In this document: positions 1-9,104 of the stretch, one piece after another
How the letters are laid out: the number at the start of each line of letters is the position of its first letter
Position numbering within the stretch: the stretch's first letter is position 1
Assembly: GCA_022059125.1 (NCBI GenBank)
Contig: JAEUWY010000005.1
Span: forward strand, 6,386,001-6,450,000
DNA: 64,000 nt
Direction of reading: 5' to 3'
DNA from: Corynespora cassiicola
Taxonomy: Eukaryota > Ascomycota > Dothideomycetes > Pleosporales > Corynesporascaceae
Program-made: the position numbers and the translations under genes
Notes under the pieces: model-generated
What the model saw: only the letters and a program-made list of their open reading frames with translations
Database searches by the model: none
Told to the model about the DNA's origin: nothing

Positions 1-330
1 ATCAACCGCCTCAAACGCATGGACCAATCATCTCCCATACAAGTCAAGGACCCAGGGACACTGCAGATCAAAGAGGCCGAGCCCATTGATATAGACTTCG
101 ATGATGTCGAGTGCTACATTGGGGAGCTCGCCGAGCACGACATGAATGGACGCCAAATACGCAATGCTATTACAACGGCAAGGCAGCTGGCAAAATTCAA
201 GCAACAAAAAATGTCCTACACTCATCTCAAACATGTAATTGCTGTTTCCAGCAAGTTTGACACGTACTTGAGGTCGGTGCAAGAGGGGCTAACGGACAAT
301 GAGATTGCTCGGGATGAGGGGGTGAGATGA
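1..330 (+). CDS. AAA+ ATPase, C-terminal fragment (cut by window start)
   Basis: The frame is open from base 1 to a TGA at 328-330, so only the last ~109 codons of a larger gene are present. The part with DMNGRQIRNAITTARQLA followed by a helix and HLKHVI matches the small C-terminal helical domain that follows the AAA module in fungal DUF7025-type ATPases. The complete gene at 36149-39698 has the equivalent WNGRQIRNAF segment, which supports a paralogous relationship. The Walker motifs would lie upstream of the window. The tail ends soon after this domain and lacks the long Gln/Pro-rich extension of the 36 kb paralogue. The internal ATG at 19 is not the start. Function in this family is not established. 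Confidence 0.75.
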   Translation: MNRLKRMDQSSPIQVKDPGTLQIKEAEPIDIDFDDVECYIGELAEHDMNGRQIRNAITTARQLAKFKQQKMSYTHLKHVIAVSSKFDTYLRSVQEGLTDNEIARDEGVR

Positions 331-514
331 TGGGAATTGTGTTTGAGCGAGATTGCCACACTCGAAGCTTATTCCTAGTTGAAACTTGATTTCCTTCCAT
401 GGAGTTTTGTAACTGTTCCTTTCAATCATACTTACTAGTTATTTTTCTTTTGCTCTAAGAAAACCCAAGAAATGGTACAACCAACTAAGATGACCCCCAT
501 GCCTGCTTAGTCAG

Positions 515-1546
515 TTATCTAATATCGTCTATTAGACCTTGCGGCTGCTCCAGAGCAGCAAAATGGCCGCCGTCATCGCGCTCTGGATTCAAAAATCAGT
601 TAGCTCCCTAATTAAAGACATTTGAAAGCTCACCCTTGTAAAAGACCAAATTGCCAGTCCTCTCGACAGCCCGTTTCGATGCAGGCTCCATGTCCCAGAA
701 AAAAGAAGTGAAGCCAAACGGAACCTTTATTCGGTTCTCGGGTTGCATAGCAAAGTCCGCACATTTATCGTGAGTGAGGTTCTCATGGTAGCAGAGCATT
801 GATGGCATGATGCAGTCGGTAAAGTAGTAGAGAGAGGTAGTGGTGAGAATTGCCTCTTTGCAGAACAGTTCCTCTAGTCGCTGGTTTGTAGGGTTGGCGG
901 TTTTGTTGTATTTTTCGCCAACCCACATTAATATGCCTACGGGATTGTCGTTTGAAGCGATTCCAATCGTATATAGCTGGTATTCCGTCATTGGTCCATC
1001 TCACATACTTCATTCATCAAAACTCACCCGCGTGCGCTTGCACACGGCATAGCCAATGTGGTTTTGCAACCAGTCATCGACTCGCTCTGCAATCGCTTGC
1101 TCTCTTTCCGCATACTTGACCCCCGGTGGGAGAGGGCTGGGCGCAAAGTTGCAGTGTAGCAATTTGCACGAGTCAAAATACTTTGATCCAAGCTCGCGGC
1201 CCACAAAGTGACCCTAGTCTCCACACTGGACCATATATTCCCGGTAGCCGAGCTCCCTCATCAGCTTGTCAAAGATGCGCGCATTTTCTTGTAGAGTCCA
1301 GCCCGCCTTTGGAGGCCATGACGACCAGCAAAATCCCGGCATGCTGGGGACGACGACATAAAAAATGGGAGCGCTCGGATCTTCGGGGTGCGACAGTGGC
1401 CCCCAGACTTGGTTGCATTCCCAAAAAGAGCCTGGCCCGCCGTGAACGAGCAACAACGGTATTGCGCCGGGCTTCTTTGCATGGGCGTGTAACAAGTGAA
1501 TCTTGACATTTTCAATGTGGGCAATATAGTGCGGGAATTCATCCAT
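515..1546 (-). pseudogene. Epoxide hydrolase-like alpha/beta hydrolase, disrupted
   Basis: Three exons can be read: 1546-1028, 976-634 and 582-515, with introns 1027-977 and 633-583. The frame shows the end of an epoxide-hydrolase N-terminal (EHN) domain, the HGGPGSF oxyanion-hole motif, a lid-containing core (NDNPVGILMWVGEKY) and, in the last exon, the catalytic-His motif GGHFAALEQP. The nucleophile motif, usually GGDWG, reads CGD followed by TAG at about 1213-1215, so the Trp after the catalytic Asp is a stop. The first usable ATG (1546) lies inside the EHN domain, and no convincing upstream exon was found, so the N-terminus also looks lost. TGG to TAG equals CpA to TpA on the other strand, the RIP-type change, but a single site proves nothing. 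Intact family members open epoxides to diols. Confidence 0.75.
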
Positions 1547-2124
1547 TTTCAGACACTAATATAGATTTTGGGTCATGTTGACAGTAAGAAACCCCAAGGC
1601 GACTTGTCCAGCATAACGCAATGAGTGGGTATGCTTATTTCCTCCGCGGAGCCCTCTTGGCGGTTAGAATCTGTTCAAACTCAACAACATGGACCCATCG
1701 GTTTGAGTTTTTCAATCAGAGCCATTTTTTTTCTACAGATTCTCTAAAATTTGAAGGCTTCAGAACTCTTTTTCCATCTTCGAGTCGAGAAACCTGGATG
1801 AGACGCCCTGGAACAAATCTAACCCATCACGATTGGCTAGTGTAATATCCACTCCGAACTTACTCCATCGGGGCAAAATAGCAGTTCGGGACCGCACCGA
1901 AGCGTCGGTACCGGATAAACTCCCACCGGCCCAATCATGATCTTGGATGTTTGAGGCCGGTACTCGGTGGCGACACTAATCGCGTTCCGCGAATTTTGGT
2001 AGCATTGTTCCTTTCGAGCTTCAGGTGGCGTGTTCGAAAAGTCGTTTTGAAGCAGACATCTCCCTCTACGCTGAGAGAACGCCAACAATACATCTGGACC
2101 GTGTGCATCATTCGATCTTTTGAT
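1547..2124. other. Intergenic spacer
   Basis: This 578-bp spacer lies between the divergent epoxide-hydrolase pseudogene and the FAD oxidase. All three minus frames were read for a missing EHN-domain exon of the pseudogene and none was recognisable. Short open frames here show no family signature. Confidence 0.5.
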
Positions 2125-3722
2125 ATGGCGGATCCACGCGCAAGCGCCAAAGTCATCGTTGTAGGTGGTGGAGGAACGATCGGATCGTCAACTGCATTAC
2201 ATCTACTGCGTTCTGGGTATGCACCCTCCAACATCACTGTCCTAGATACCTTTCCTATCCCTTCAGCTCAGTCCGCGGGCAATGATTTGAACAAAATCAT
2301 GGGGATACGCCTGAGGAACAAGATAGATTTGCAATTGAGTTTGGAAGCGCGAGATATGTGGAACAACGATGAGCTTTTCAGGCCATTCTTCCATGATGTG
2401 GGTAGGGTATGCACATCTCCCAAACTTTTCACGTATATGACGCTTAAAGGTGCTGACGACTGTGAAGCTTGATTGCTCTGGCTCAAAAGAGGGTATTGAG
2501 AGCCTACGCAGGGAATACCAGTCATTGCTCGATGCAGGTGTGGGTCTTGAAGAGACTCACGAATGGCTGGACAGCGAAGATGATATTCTTAAAAGTATGC
2601 CGCTGCTGGAAAAAGACCAAATCAAGGTATGTAAACTCCAATTATCAATGTTTTACTAACCATAAATAGGGGTGGAGAGCAATTTTTAGCAAGGAAGGGG
2701 GCTGGTTAGCTGCAGCCAAAGCCATCAATGCCATTGGTGAGCATCTGAACAAACAGGGAGTCATCTTTGGCTTTGGAGGGTATGTCCCTTCAAAAGCCAA
2801 ATGTAAGCTGGCTCATCATCTAAAACAGATCCGGGTCATTCAAGCAGCCCCTCTTTGCCAAAGACAACAAGACTTGTATTGGTGTCGAGACGGAGAATGG
2901 TACAAAGTACTATGCCGACAAGGTTGTCATTGCCGCTGGAGCATGGAGCCCGATTCTGATAGATTTGGAGGATCAATGTTGCTCCAAGGTCCATTCAGTC
3001 TTAGATTCTGTTTATCAGACGCTAACACGGTAACAGGCTTGGGTATACGCTCATATACAGTTGACCCCCGAGGAAGCGGCCGAGTACAAGAGTGTTCCCG
3101 TCGTCTACAATGGCGATGTGGGCTTCTTCTTTGAGCCCAACGAGTAAGCATTAGCCTTTAGCCAACAGCATTAGCTTATCAATGAGTAGGTTCGGCATCA
3201 TCAAAGTATGCGACGAGTTCCCCGGCTTCAGTCGCTTCAAGCTGCATCAGCCCTACGGTGCACCGGCTCCAAAGCAAGTATCAGTTCCTCGCTCTCACGC
3301 CAAACATCCCACAGATACATACCCGGATGCCTCCGAGGTTACCATAAAAAATGCCATCTCCACATTCCTCCCCCGCTTCAAAGACAAGCCGCTTTTCAAC
3401 CGCAGCATGTGTTGGTGCACAGACACGGCCGATGCAGCATTGCTTATTTGCCAACATCCCAAATGGAACAATCTGATTGTTGCCACCGGCGACAGTGGGT
3501 GAGTTTTCAAATTGATTATTCACAAGAGCATGTTCTGATATCGATAGACATACATTCAAGTTGCTGCCAAACATCGGAAAACACGTCGTAGAACTCATCG
3601 AGGATCGGTTGGCTCAAGATTTGGCACACGCCTGGAGGTGGAGGCCTGGAGGAGATGCCAGAAAATCGAGGCGCGCAGCCCCCCCAAAAGACCTGGCCGA
3701 CATGCCGGGTTGGAACGAGTAG
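2125..3722 (+). CDS. FAD-dependent amine oxidase, amadoriase / fructosyl amino acid oxidase-like
   Basis: Seven exons read through cleanly: 2125-2406, 2468-2626, 2670-2779, 2829-2988, 3037-3143, 3190-3498 and 3548-3722, giving about 434 residues. The N-terminus carries the FAD-binding fold VIVVGGGGTIGSSTALHL, then VLDTFPIPSAQSAGND, which is typical of fungal fructosyl-amine and saccharopine oxidases of the DAO superfamily. CWCTDTAD near residue 350 holds the Cys that covalently binds flavin in amadoriases, and the following GDSGHTFKLLPNIG is the conserved C-terminal FAD motif. Family members oxidise the C-N bond of secondary amines such as fructosyl amino acids, releasing H2O2. The substrate cannot be told from sequence; the SSGxYS segment after the first FAD motif of typical amadoriases is missing, so an L-saccharopine oxidase-type role is equally possible. 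No peroxisomal SKL end is present (the protein ends GWNE). Confidence 0.85.
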
Positions 3723-4160
3723 ATTTCGAAATGCCTTGGTTTCGTCGCTGTAAAATCGAATAGAACGAATTCCGAGCCACGAGAATATTTCCCATCAAGT
3801 ATACCACGTTTCTTACGAAACCAGCTTGAATTAGCGGGCGATCTTCTCGCACTTCTTCCTCGAAATATTCAAGGCATGCCTTGACTGTTCCATCAGAACT
3901 TCGCCAGGGAAGCGTCTGGGGGTTGAATGGTTCGTGATGACATTATAGAAGCTTCAGAAGCTAACAGAGATGACTTTGATCCCAGCTCTCAATGTGGTAG
4001 TCAGCTTGGCCAATTCTGGAGCCTGCACCCGCCTGTCCGCATGTTGGGGTCGGGTCATCCCAAGTGGAGCTAAACCCTAAGCAGTTTGGTCCGAGCATCT
4101 CGCCAAATCCTTTACTAGCCTCTCAGCCCACCTGTTCATCTGTCCAAGGCAAGAATCTGA
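3723..4160. other. Intergenic spacer before the transposon
   Basis: About 440 bp between the FAD oxidase stop and the TA target site of the transposon. No gene, RNA or repeat was recognised. Confidence 0.5.
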
Positions 4161-4162
4161 TA

Positions 4163-4205
4163 AGCTCGGCTACAGGGGTTCCGCCCACCCCCTGGTTCCG
4201 CCCAC
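4163..4205 (+). repeat. Left terminal inverted repeat (43 bp)
   Basis: This matches the reverse complement of 5911-5953 at 42 of 43 positions; the difference is at the 13th base. The sequence begins AGCTCGGCTAC and contains two direct copies of GGTTCCGCCCAC separated by CCCCT, which may be transposase binding sites. Confidence 0.9.
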
Positions 4206-4266
4206 TTTCAAAAAAATAAGCCACTCCGTAAAAACACGTATATTGCCACTAAGCTTTCTAATTAAA

Positions 4267-5851
4267 ACATATGGACTTAAGGGCTTCTGCAGCAGCTATC
4301 TCAGCATCTTTAGAGGCATTTTCTTTCTCTGTATAATTATTTTGGTGAGCCGGCTGAGCCTGCTGAGTCACTGATTGGCCTATTACAGCCTTTATATTTT
4401 TAATGTCTGCAAATTATTGATTAGGGTCTATATAAACCTGACGATGAGGGCTTTAAGGCCTAAGCGCAACTGGCTGGCTTTTCAGCTTTTAATTCTCAGT
4501 TTTAAAGCCTGCAGCCCTTATGTTGGCTTTTAAAAGACTTTTACTAGCTTTATAGAGCAACAGCCGGGTTCTACAGCTAAGTTTTTTATCTATCTGAAGT
4601 CTCTGCTGAGCCCGGTAAAAGTTTTAAGGCTTTTAAGGAGTGGCTATGAAGCCCTCTGTTGGTGATACAGCCTTTTTTTAGGCTGGCGGAGTGGCTGGCC
4701 GAGTTATTATTTGGGAAGACCTTAGCACGTGATCGATGTTGAATGGTGATAAGCCAGCTGCCTTTCAGCCAGCCCGAATTACACGCTCGGTAAGGCCTTG
4801 CTTCTTAGCCTGGCTATAGTAAGTGATAAAGCGTTTTTTTTTTGACAGGGGCCGTATCGTCAATCGTAGCCAGGGCTAGAATAGCTTGATAATATTTTGA
4901 TTTAACAACGGAGAATCTAGTAAGATTAAGAGGCTGGAGGAGGTGTGTGGCATGCGGAGGTAAGAAGAGAGGGAAAATCTGATTCTGTTTGCACAACCAG
5001 AGGAAATCCAGGCTAACATGGCTGCCATGGCCATCCAGTATAAGCATCCGAGGCCGAGGCTGGCCGTGAGCTGTTTCCGGTATAAACACACGGCGTAGCC
5101 ACTCACAGCCGATCTCGTTCGACGTCCATCCGTTCTCCGAGGTTGTATAATACTACTGAGGAATTGTTTCGGCCGGAAACCACGTTGTTTGAAGTGCTTT
5201 GCCTTTGAAAACCACCACTGGGCTTAGCTTGGCTCCTACGGCTGAGATACATTTAAGTACAGTGACCTACTCACGATTCTCTGGGCTTTTAATGTAAGCT
5301 TTCTTTTTCTGTGAGCTGGCAAGGACCCGGCTGTTCGTACATACCCTGAGGCCTAGCCCACTCTTATCTATATTGTATATATCTTTAAGCCGGATGTTTA
5401 GCCTTAGTCTTGTACGCTTAAACAGCTCTAGGAAGGCCCGCACCTGGGCTGGAGTAGCGGCCTCAGTCTTCGGAGCCTTAAGCTTCCTGCCTATTATTGA
5501 GGCTATTTTTGGGTTGCGATTGATGAAGTGGAGGACCCAGCGCTTGCTGAGAGGGGCCTGATTACTGTTTATGCGGAGGATTCGGATGGCTATTTCACGG
5601 GCCCGAGCATGTGAGGGAGGGTAGCTACGGGCCTCTTTTTCGAGGATCCACCCTACGAGAAACTCTTCTTGCTGAGGGCTCAGCCGTTGCTGGTGTTGGT
5701 TGCTGACGGCCTTGCGTACCTGGCCCTTTATACGGCCCCGTAGCGTTGATCGAGGGAGGCCGTACGCCTTAGCAGCCGCTCGCTGGCTGTTATAACGGCC
5801 TGCATTGAAATCAGCGATAGCGCTTTGTATGGCTAGTTCTCTGGCGTCCAT
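4267..5851 (-). pseudogene. Transposase of the Fot/pogo-like element, broken
   Basis: The ATG at 5851 starts MDARELAIQSAI, a Psq-type helix-turn-helix (QRAAAKAYGLPRSTL), followed by a CENP-B-type HTH and a DDE_1 catalytic domain. The first catalytic Asp is in NIDKSG (usually N-D-E-T/S-G), the second in LILDGHGSH, and the third site reads QPLNL where QPLDV is expected, so that Asp has become Asn. Same-frame TAG stops replace Trp after KSPENRE (about 5265) and before YYTTSENGW. A ten-base A run at about 4834-4843 (T on the plus strand) marks a one-base frame shift, after which SQAKKQGLTERVIRAG continues to a TGA where Trp is expected. With two nonsense codons, a lost catalytic residue and a frameshift, it cannot be functional. 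An upstream ATG at 5977 lies outside the element and is not the start. Confidence 0.85.
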
Positions 5852-5910
5852 TGTGGATGGCTGGTGTTGAAAGTGATCGAGGTTGACGCGGAGGGGCAAG
5901 TTTGTTGAGG

Positions 5911-5953
5911 GTGGGCGGAACCAGGGGGTGGGCGGAACCCTTGTAGCCGAGCT
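5911..5953 (-). repeat. Right terminal inverted repeat (43 bp)
   Basis: Mirror partner of 4163-4205, with the same duplicated GGTTCCGCCCAC motif. The TA at 5954-5955 directly follows it. Confidence 0.9.
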
Positions 5954-6112
5954 TAATCGAGAGAGGAGTTCCTTCATCAGGAGTATCTTTGCATCTCAAA
6001 TTTCTAGTCCCGCTTAGCGTCGTTCACTGTTTTCAAGCGCTCGCCATCTCGGCCCCCACGCATCGATTCAGGCTCACTCTTCTCCGCACGCTGACCAGCC
6101 GGCGTACAGCAC

Positions 6113-7834
6113 ATGGCAACGAATCAAGAGCCCAGGACTGATCGTATCCGCCGTAAATTGGATTGGAAGTTCTGGCCTACTTCCCCCGTGTCTGGTAATT
6201 TTTCGGCGCTCGATCTACATCTTTCCAGTCACCCAGAGCTAGAGGACCAAGCTTTGATTGCGTGGGGCTTCGCCGAGAGTGAAAAGTATCAAGGTTCAAA
6301 AGCAAGGGTTGATATATATGGCGGGTTTGACAATAACCTACGTAGGGAAACACGTGTCACATGATACTATCTCAACACTAACTTAAAGAGGATGGCATTC
6401 TAACGTTGACGACGAAAAGCTAGAAGGTTTTGTATCTGTACGTAACCAAGCAACCCGCGTTTCTTTGTACTAAGAATTTAAATAGAAATACCTCTTGCCA
6501 GGCGGTACTCCAGAAAGTGGCCCAGCTCCAAAAAGGAGTGTTGGGTTCTTGTATGCAAGACTATATCCTGTGTCAACAGCGTTGCGGATTCACTCATGCT
6601 AGCATAGCTTCGTAAACACAATATCGAATTCCAATCAGGGTTGGCTTCCGGGAAACTTTCATATTCAACCTCGTACACTACGCAGTCTACAAAAAGCGGG
6701 GCTTTCGGGGGCCATTCTTACCTCGATGTGGTCTCCAGAAGGCGTTTGGGCCAAGATGGGTAACCAGTGCTTCACAAAGCATGACGAGAATGAAGTATTA
6801 TCTTCTTTTGGTATTCATTCACAGAGAATTGTTTATCGAATATTTGCTGAAATTAGATAGAAATTTGCTATCGCTACGTCTGCGGTTGGGATACCGGGGC
6901 AGGAATCACGCAGTCGATTCGCACGCGGAATACAATAACTTATTTCTGCATCAACTATCCATCCCAGGCACTAGATCGTCTCCAAGCGTACTTGCATGCT
7001 GATCCGAGTCTTGCCTATCGCGATTTCTTTCTTGACGCATTGTGCGCAGATGATAGCTTGAAACAATGGCAGATTGACATTGGCCAACGAAGGAGTTTAC
7101 TTCTTTATCATGTGGGTTAGTAAAATTTTCATCGTGCCTGGGCTAACCCCATGCAGGAAAGAAAATACGAAAATGAAGATATTGACTTTGACGGGGCGAC
7201 AAAGCAACTTCATCGCCTTTCACGCGACCTTAACACAATCGGCCAGGATTGCCGAGACTTTGACGTGCAACTGGGGTTTTTGAACAAAACGTATCACAAG
7301 TATATGAACAAGCTTCAGGATTCTAAGAACAACTGGAGAGTAGACAGGTCCAGAGACATGGGCGAGACGTTTGAAGCATTGAAATCCCAATGCGATAACT
7401 GTGCTCGTTGGGCCGTGGTATACCGTGAGCGGACAAACATTCGCATCAATTTGGTAAGAAAACTGTTCAAAAAAAAGTCTCACATCAATCTAATACTACA
7501 GCTCTTTCATCTTGCCAATCAACGCGAATCGCGAACAAACACTGAGATTGCTGCCTCGACTGCCAAAGTCGCTGAACAGACTCGTCGCGACTCGGCCTCG
7601 ATGATCACGATTGCTGCAGTCACCATGTTCTTTTTGCCGGGAACATTCATCTCAGCAATTCTCAGCACTACATTCTTTGACTTTGGAGATGATCGTTTGC
7701 AGGTTTCAAAACAGTGGTGGATTTTGCCAGTCGTGACGATCCCGTTGATGATGGTCGTGTTTGCGGTTTGGTTAGGCTGGCATTATTTCAAGTTTGGGAT
7801 CAGAGACGGAGAAAGAATAAGGAAGAATGTTTGA
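6113..7834 (+). CDS. CorA-like Mg2+ transporter-domain membrane protein, multi-exon
   Basis: The 3' half is clear: exons 6857-7111, 7157-7453 and 7502-7834 join in frame. They give a long helical region (IDIGQRRSLLLYH through NTEIAASTAKVAEQTRRDS) and then two membrane helices, ITIAAVTMFFLPGTFISAIL and WWILPVVTIPLMMVVFAVWL. The FLPGTFIS motif at the first helix is typical of fungal CorA-superfamily proteins; the classical GMN of bacterial CorA is not visible, so ion transport is not assured. The proposed 5' part uses ATG 6113, exon 6113-6341, exon 6391-6437 and an exon from 6486, but splicing between about 6490 and 6856 could not be settled because all three frames carry stops. This region may hold two or three more short introns, or damage. 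The gene starts 160 bp from the transposon. Confidence 0.6.
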
Positions 7835-7940
7835 TTGATCTATGGTTCAATCCAGTTGTAATCAGAGGCTAGTACCAGATTGCTGGCTTGGCAGTATCAC
7901 CTGCGCTTTCCATTTGTCAGAAATCCACTTCATTCCCCCT

Positions 7941-8694
7941 TCAACCAAATTTCGGCAGAGGCGCCGTATAAAACTGCTGCTTGTGAGCCTCAAAGTCGAA
8001 ATCCAGAGCCGCACATGCCAGTTTTACAAGCTCCGCATTGAAATGGTGGTGCGCAAACGCAATGGTCATATCAACGCCTGTCATGCATCAGCAAAATAAT
8101 TTCAGAGAAGCATCTTTACGGCTCACCACAGCCAGCGCCACCAGCTGTCCAAATCTTGGCTCCCTCGAATTTTCCGTCCTCAATGACCCATCGTTGATCT
8201 GCCCAGTCGACATTGGGAAACATCATCTTGGCCAAGGGCAGTCCCATGCGGTTGGTGGTCGCTTTCTTACCATCCAGAATACCAGACTTGGCAAGCCACA
8301 TGCCTCCAGTACAAGTGGTCAGAATTGCCTTGGTCTTCTCGCTTGCTTCCTTGAGAAACTGGAGGCTGGCTTCCGGAACGTTTCTTGGATCAGGCCCGCC
8401 GATCAAGATGATGTCGAGATCCCGGGGTGCGTTTTCGTACGTATGCGTAGGGCGAACATACATTTCGGGTGTGGTCCGAGCGGGTTCAGAAGAGGATGAA
8501 ATGTAGAGCCACTCGATGGCGGGAATGGCCAATGGCGTGAAAGATTCCAGCTCCGGACTCATTATTGCAAACATTTCGACTGTCTTTTTCGAAAGGTTCC
8601 CAATGACATCGCAGCCCGAGAGATCGCTCATTTGTGTTTCTTCGTAAAGAACTCCGACACGAAGAGGCTTCGTTTCGCTCACAGAAAAGGCCAT
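7941..8694 (-). CDS. DJ-1/PfpI (ThiJ) family protein
   Basis: Two exons, 8694-8127 and 8077-7941 (intron 8126-8078, GTGAGC...CAG), encode about 234 residues. The N-terminal strand LRVGVLYEETQMSDLSGCDV, the DIILIGGPDPRNVP turn and AILTTCTGGMWLAKSGILDG follow the DJ-1/PfpI fold; the Cys in TTCTGG is the nucleophile-elbow cysteine. After the intron, GVDMTIAFAHHHF completes the motif usually written GxDM. Relatives include isonitrile hydratases and glutamine-amidotransferase-like proteins of fungi; the substrate is unknown. The start ATG at 8694 gives a short lead into the first strand, with no signal peptide, so a cytosolic protein is likely. Confidence 0.85.
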
Positions 8695-9104
8695 TTTCTT
8701 CGATTTTGAAAAGTGAGGTTTTGGATGTGTTTTAGTTGGTCGATGTGGTTGATCAAGTTGATGCTGGACATGGCATTCGTATTAAATGTCATTTTGAACA
8801 TTTTTTCTCTCCAGAATCAAACATCCGTTCCGTACACAACAATTTACTTTGAAACCAACTACAATCCTCCTTTGATCCTACCGCATTTGCTAGCCAATTG
8901 CACCTGTATAAATTTGGTTGCCTGAAGTGTCGGAGGTAGGCTATGCCAAGACCTGCAATCGGATCGGAAGTCTTGAGCGATCCGTGCCGACACTGTCAAT
9001 GTCGCCCAGCAAACGAGATTCTAGTGACATGCATCAATGCCGTCTCTAGCAAGAACAGATGAATTCAAAGACAAACTTCATACAATTATAGTTTCTACAC
9101 CACC
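8695..9104. other. Intergenic spacer
   Basis: 410 bp upstream of the DJ-1-like gene and downstream of the rhamnosidase gene. No coding or RNA feature was recognised. Confidence 0.5.

Larger units (their letters stand above)
4163..5953. mobile_element. Fot/pogo-like (Tc1/mariner superfamily) DNA transposon, decayed
   Basis: The element is 1791 bp, bounded by inverted repeats and flanked on both sides by TA (4161-4162 and 5954-5955), the target duplication of Tc1/mariner elements. It contains one minus-strand transposase gene that is broken in several places. Its left third (about 4200-4700) is AT-rich and holds the degraded transposase 3' end. The full set of parts (two ends, target duplication, a transposase filling the interior) shows a once-complete copy rather than a fragment. 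Confidence 0.9.

Noticed and set aside
4814..5106. A separate DDE-domain gene distinct from the frame at 5267-5851
   Set aside because: Same frame as the upstream part with two nonsense codons between; it is one broken transposase, not two genes.
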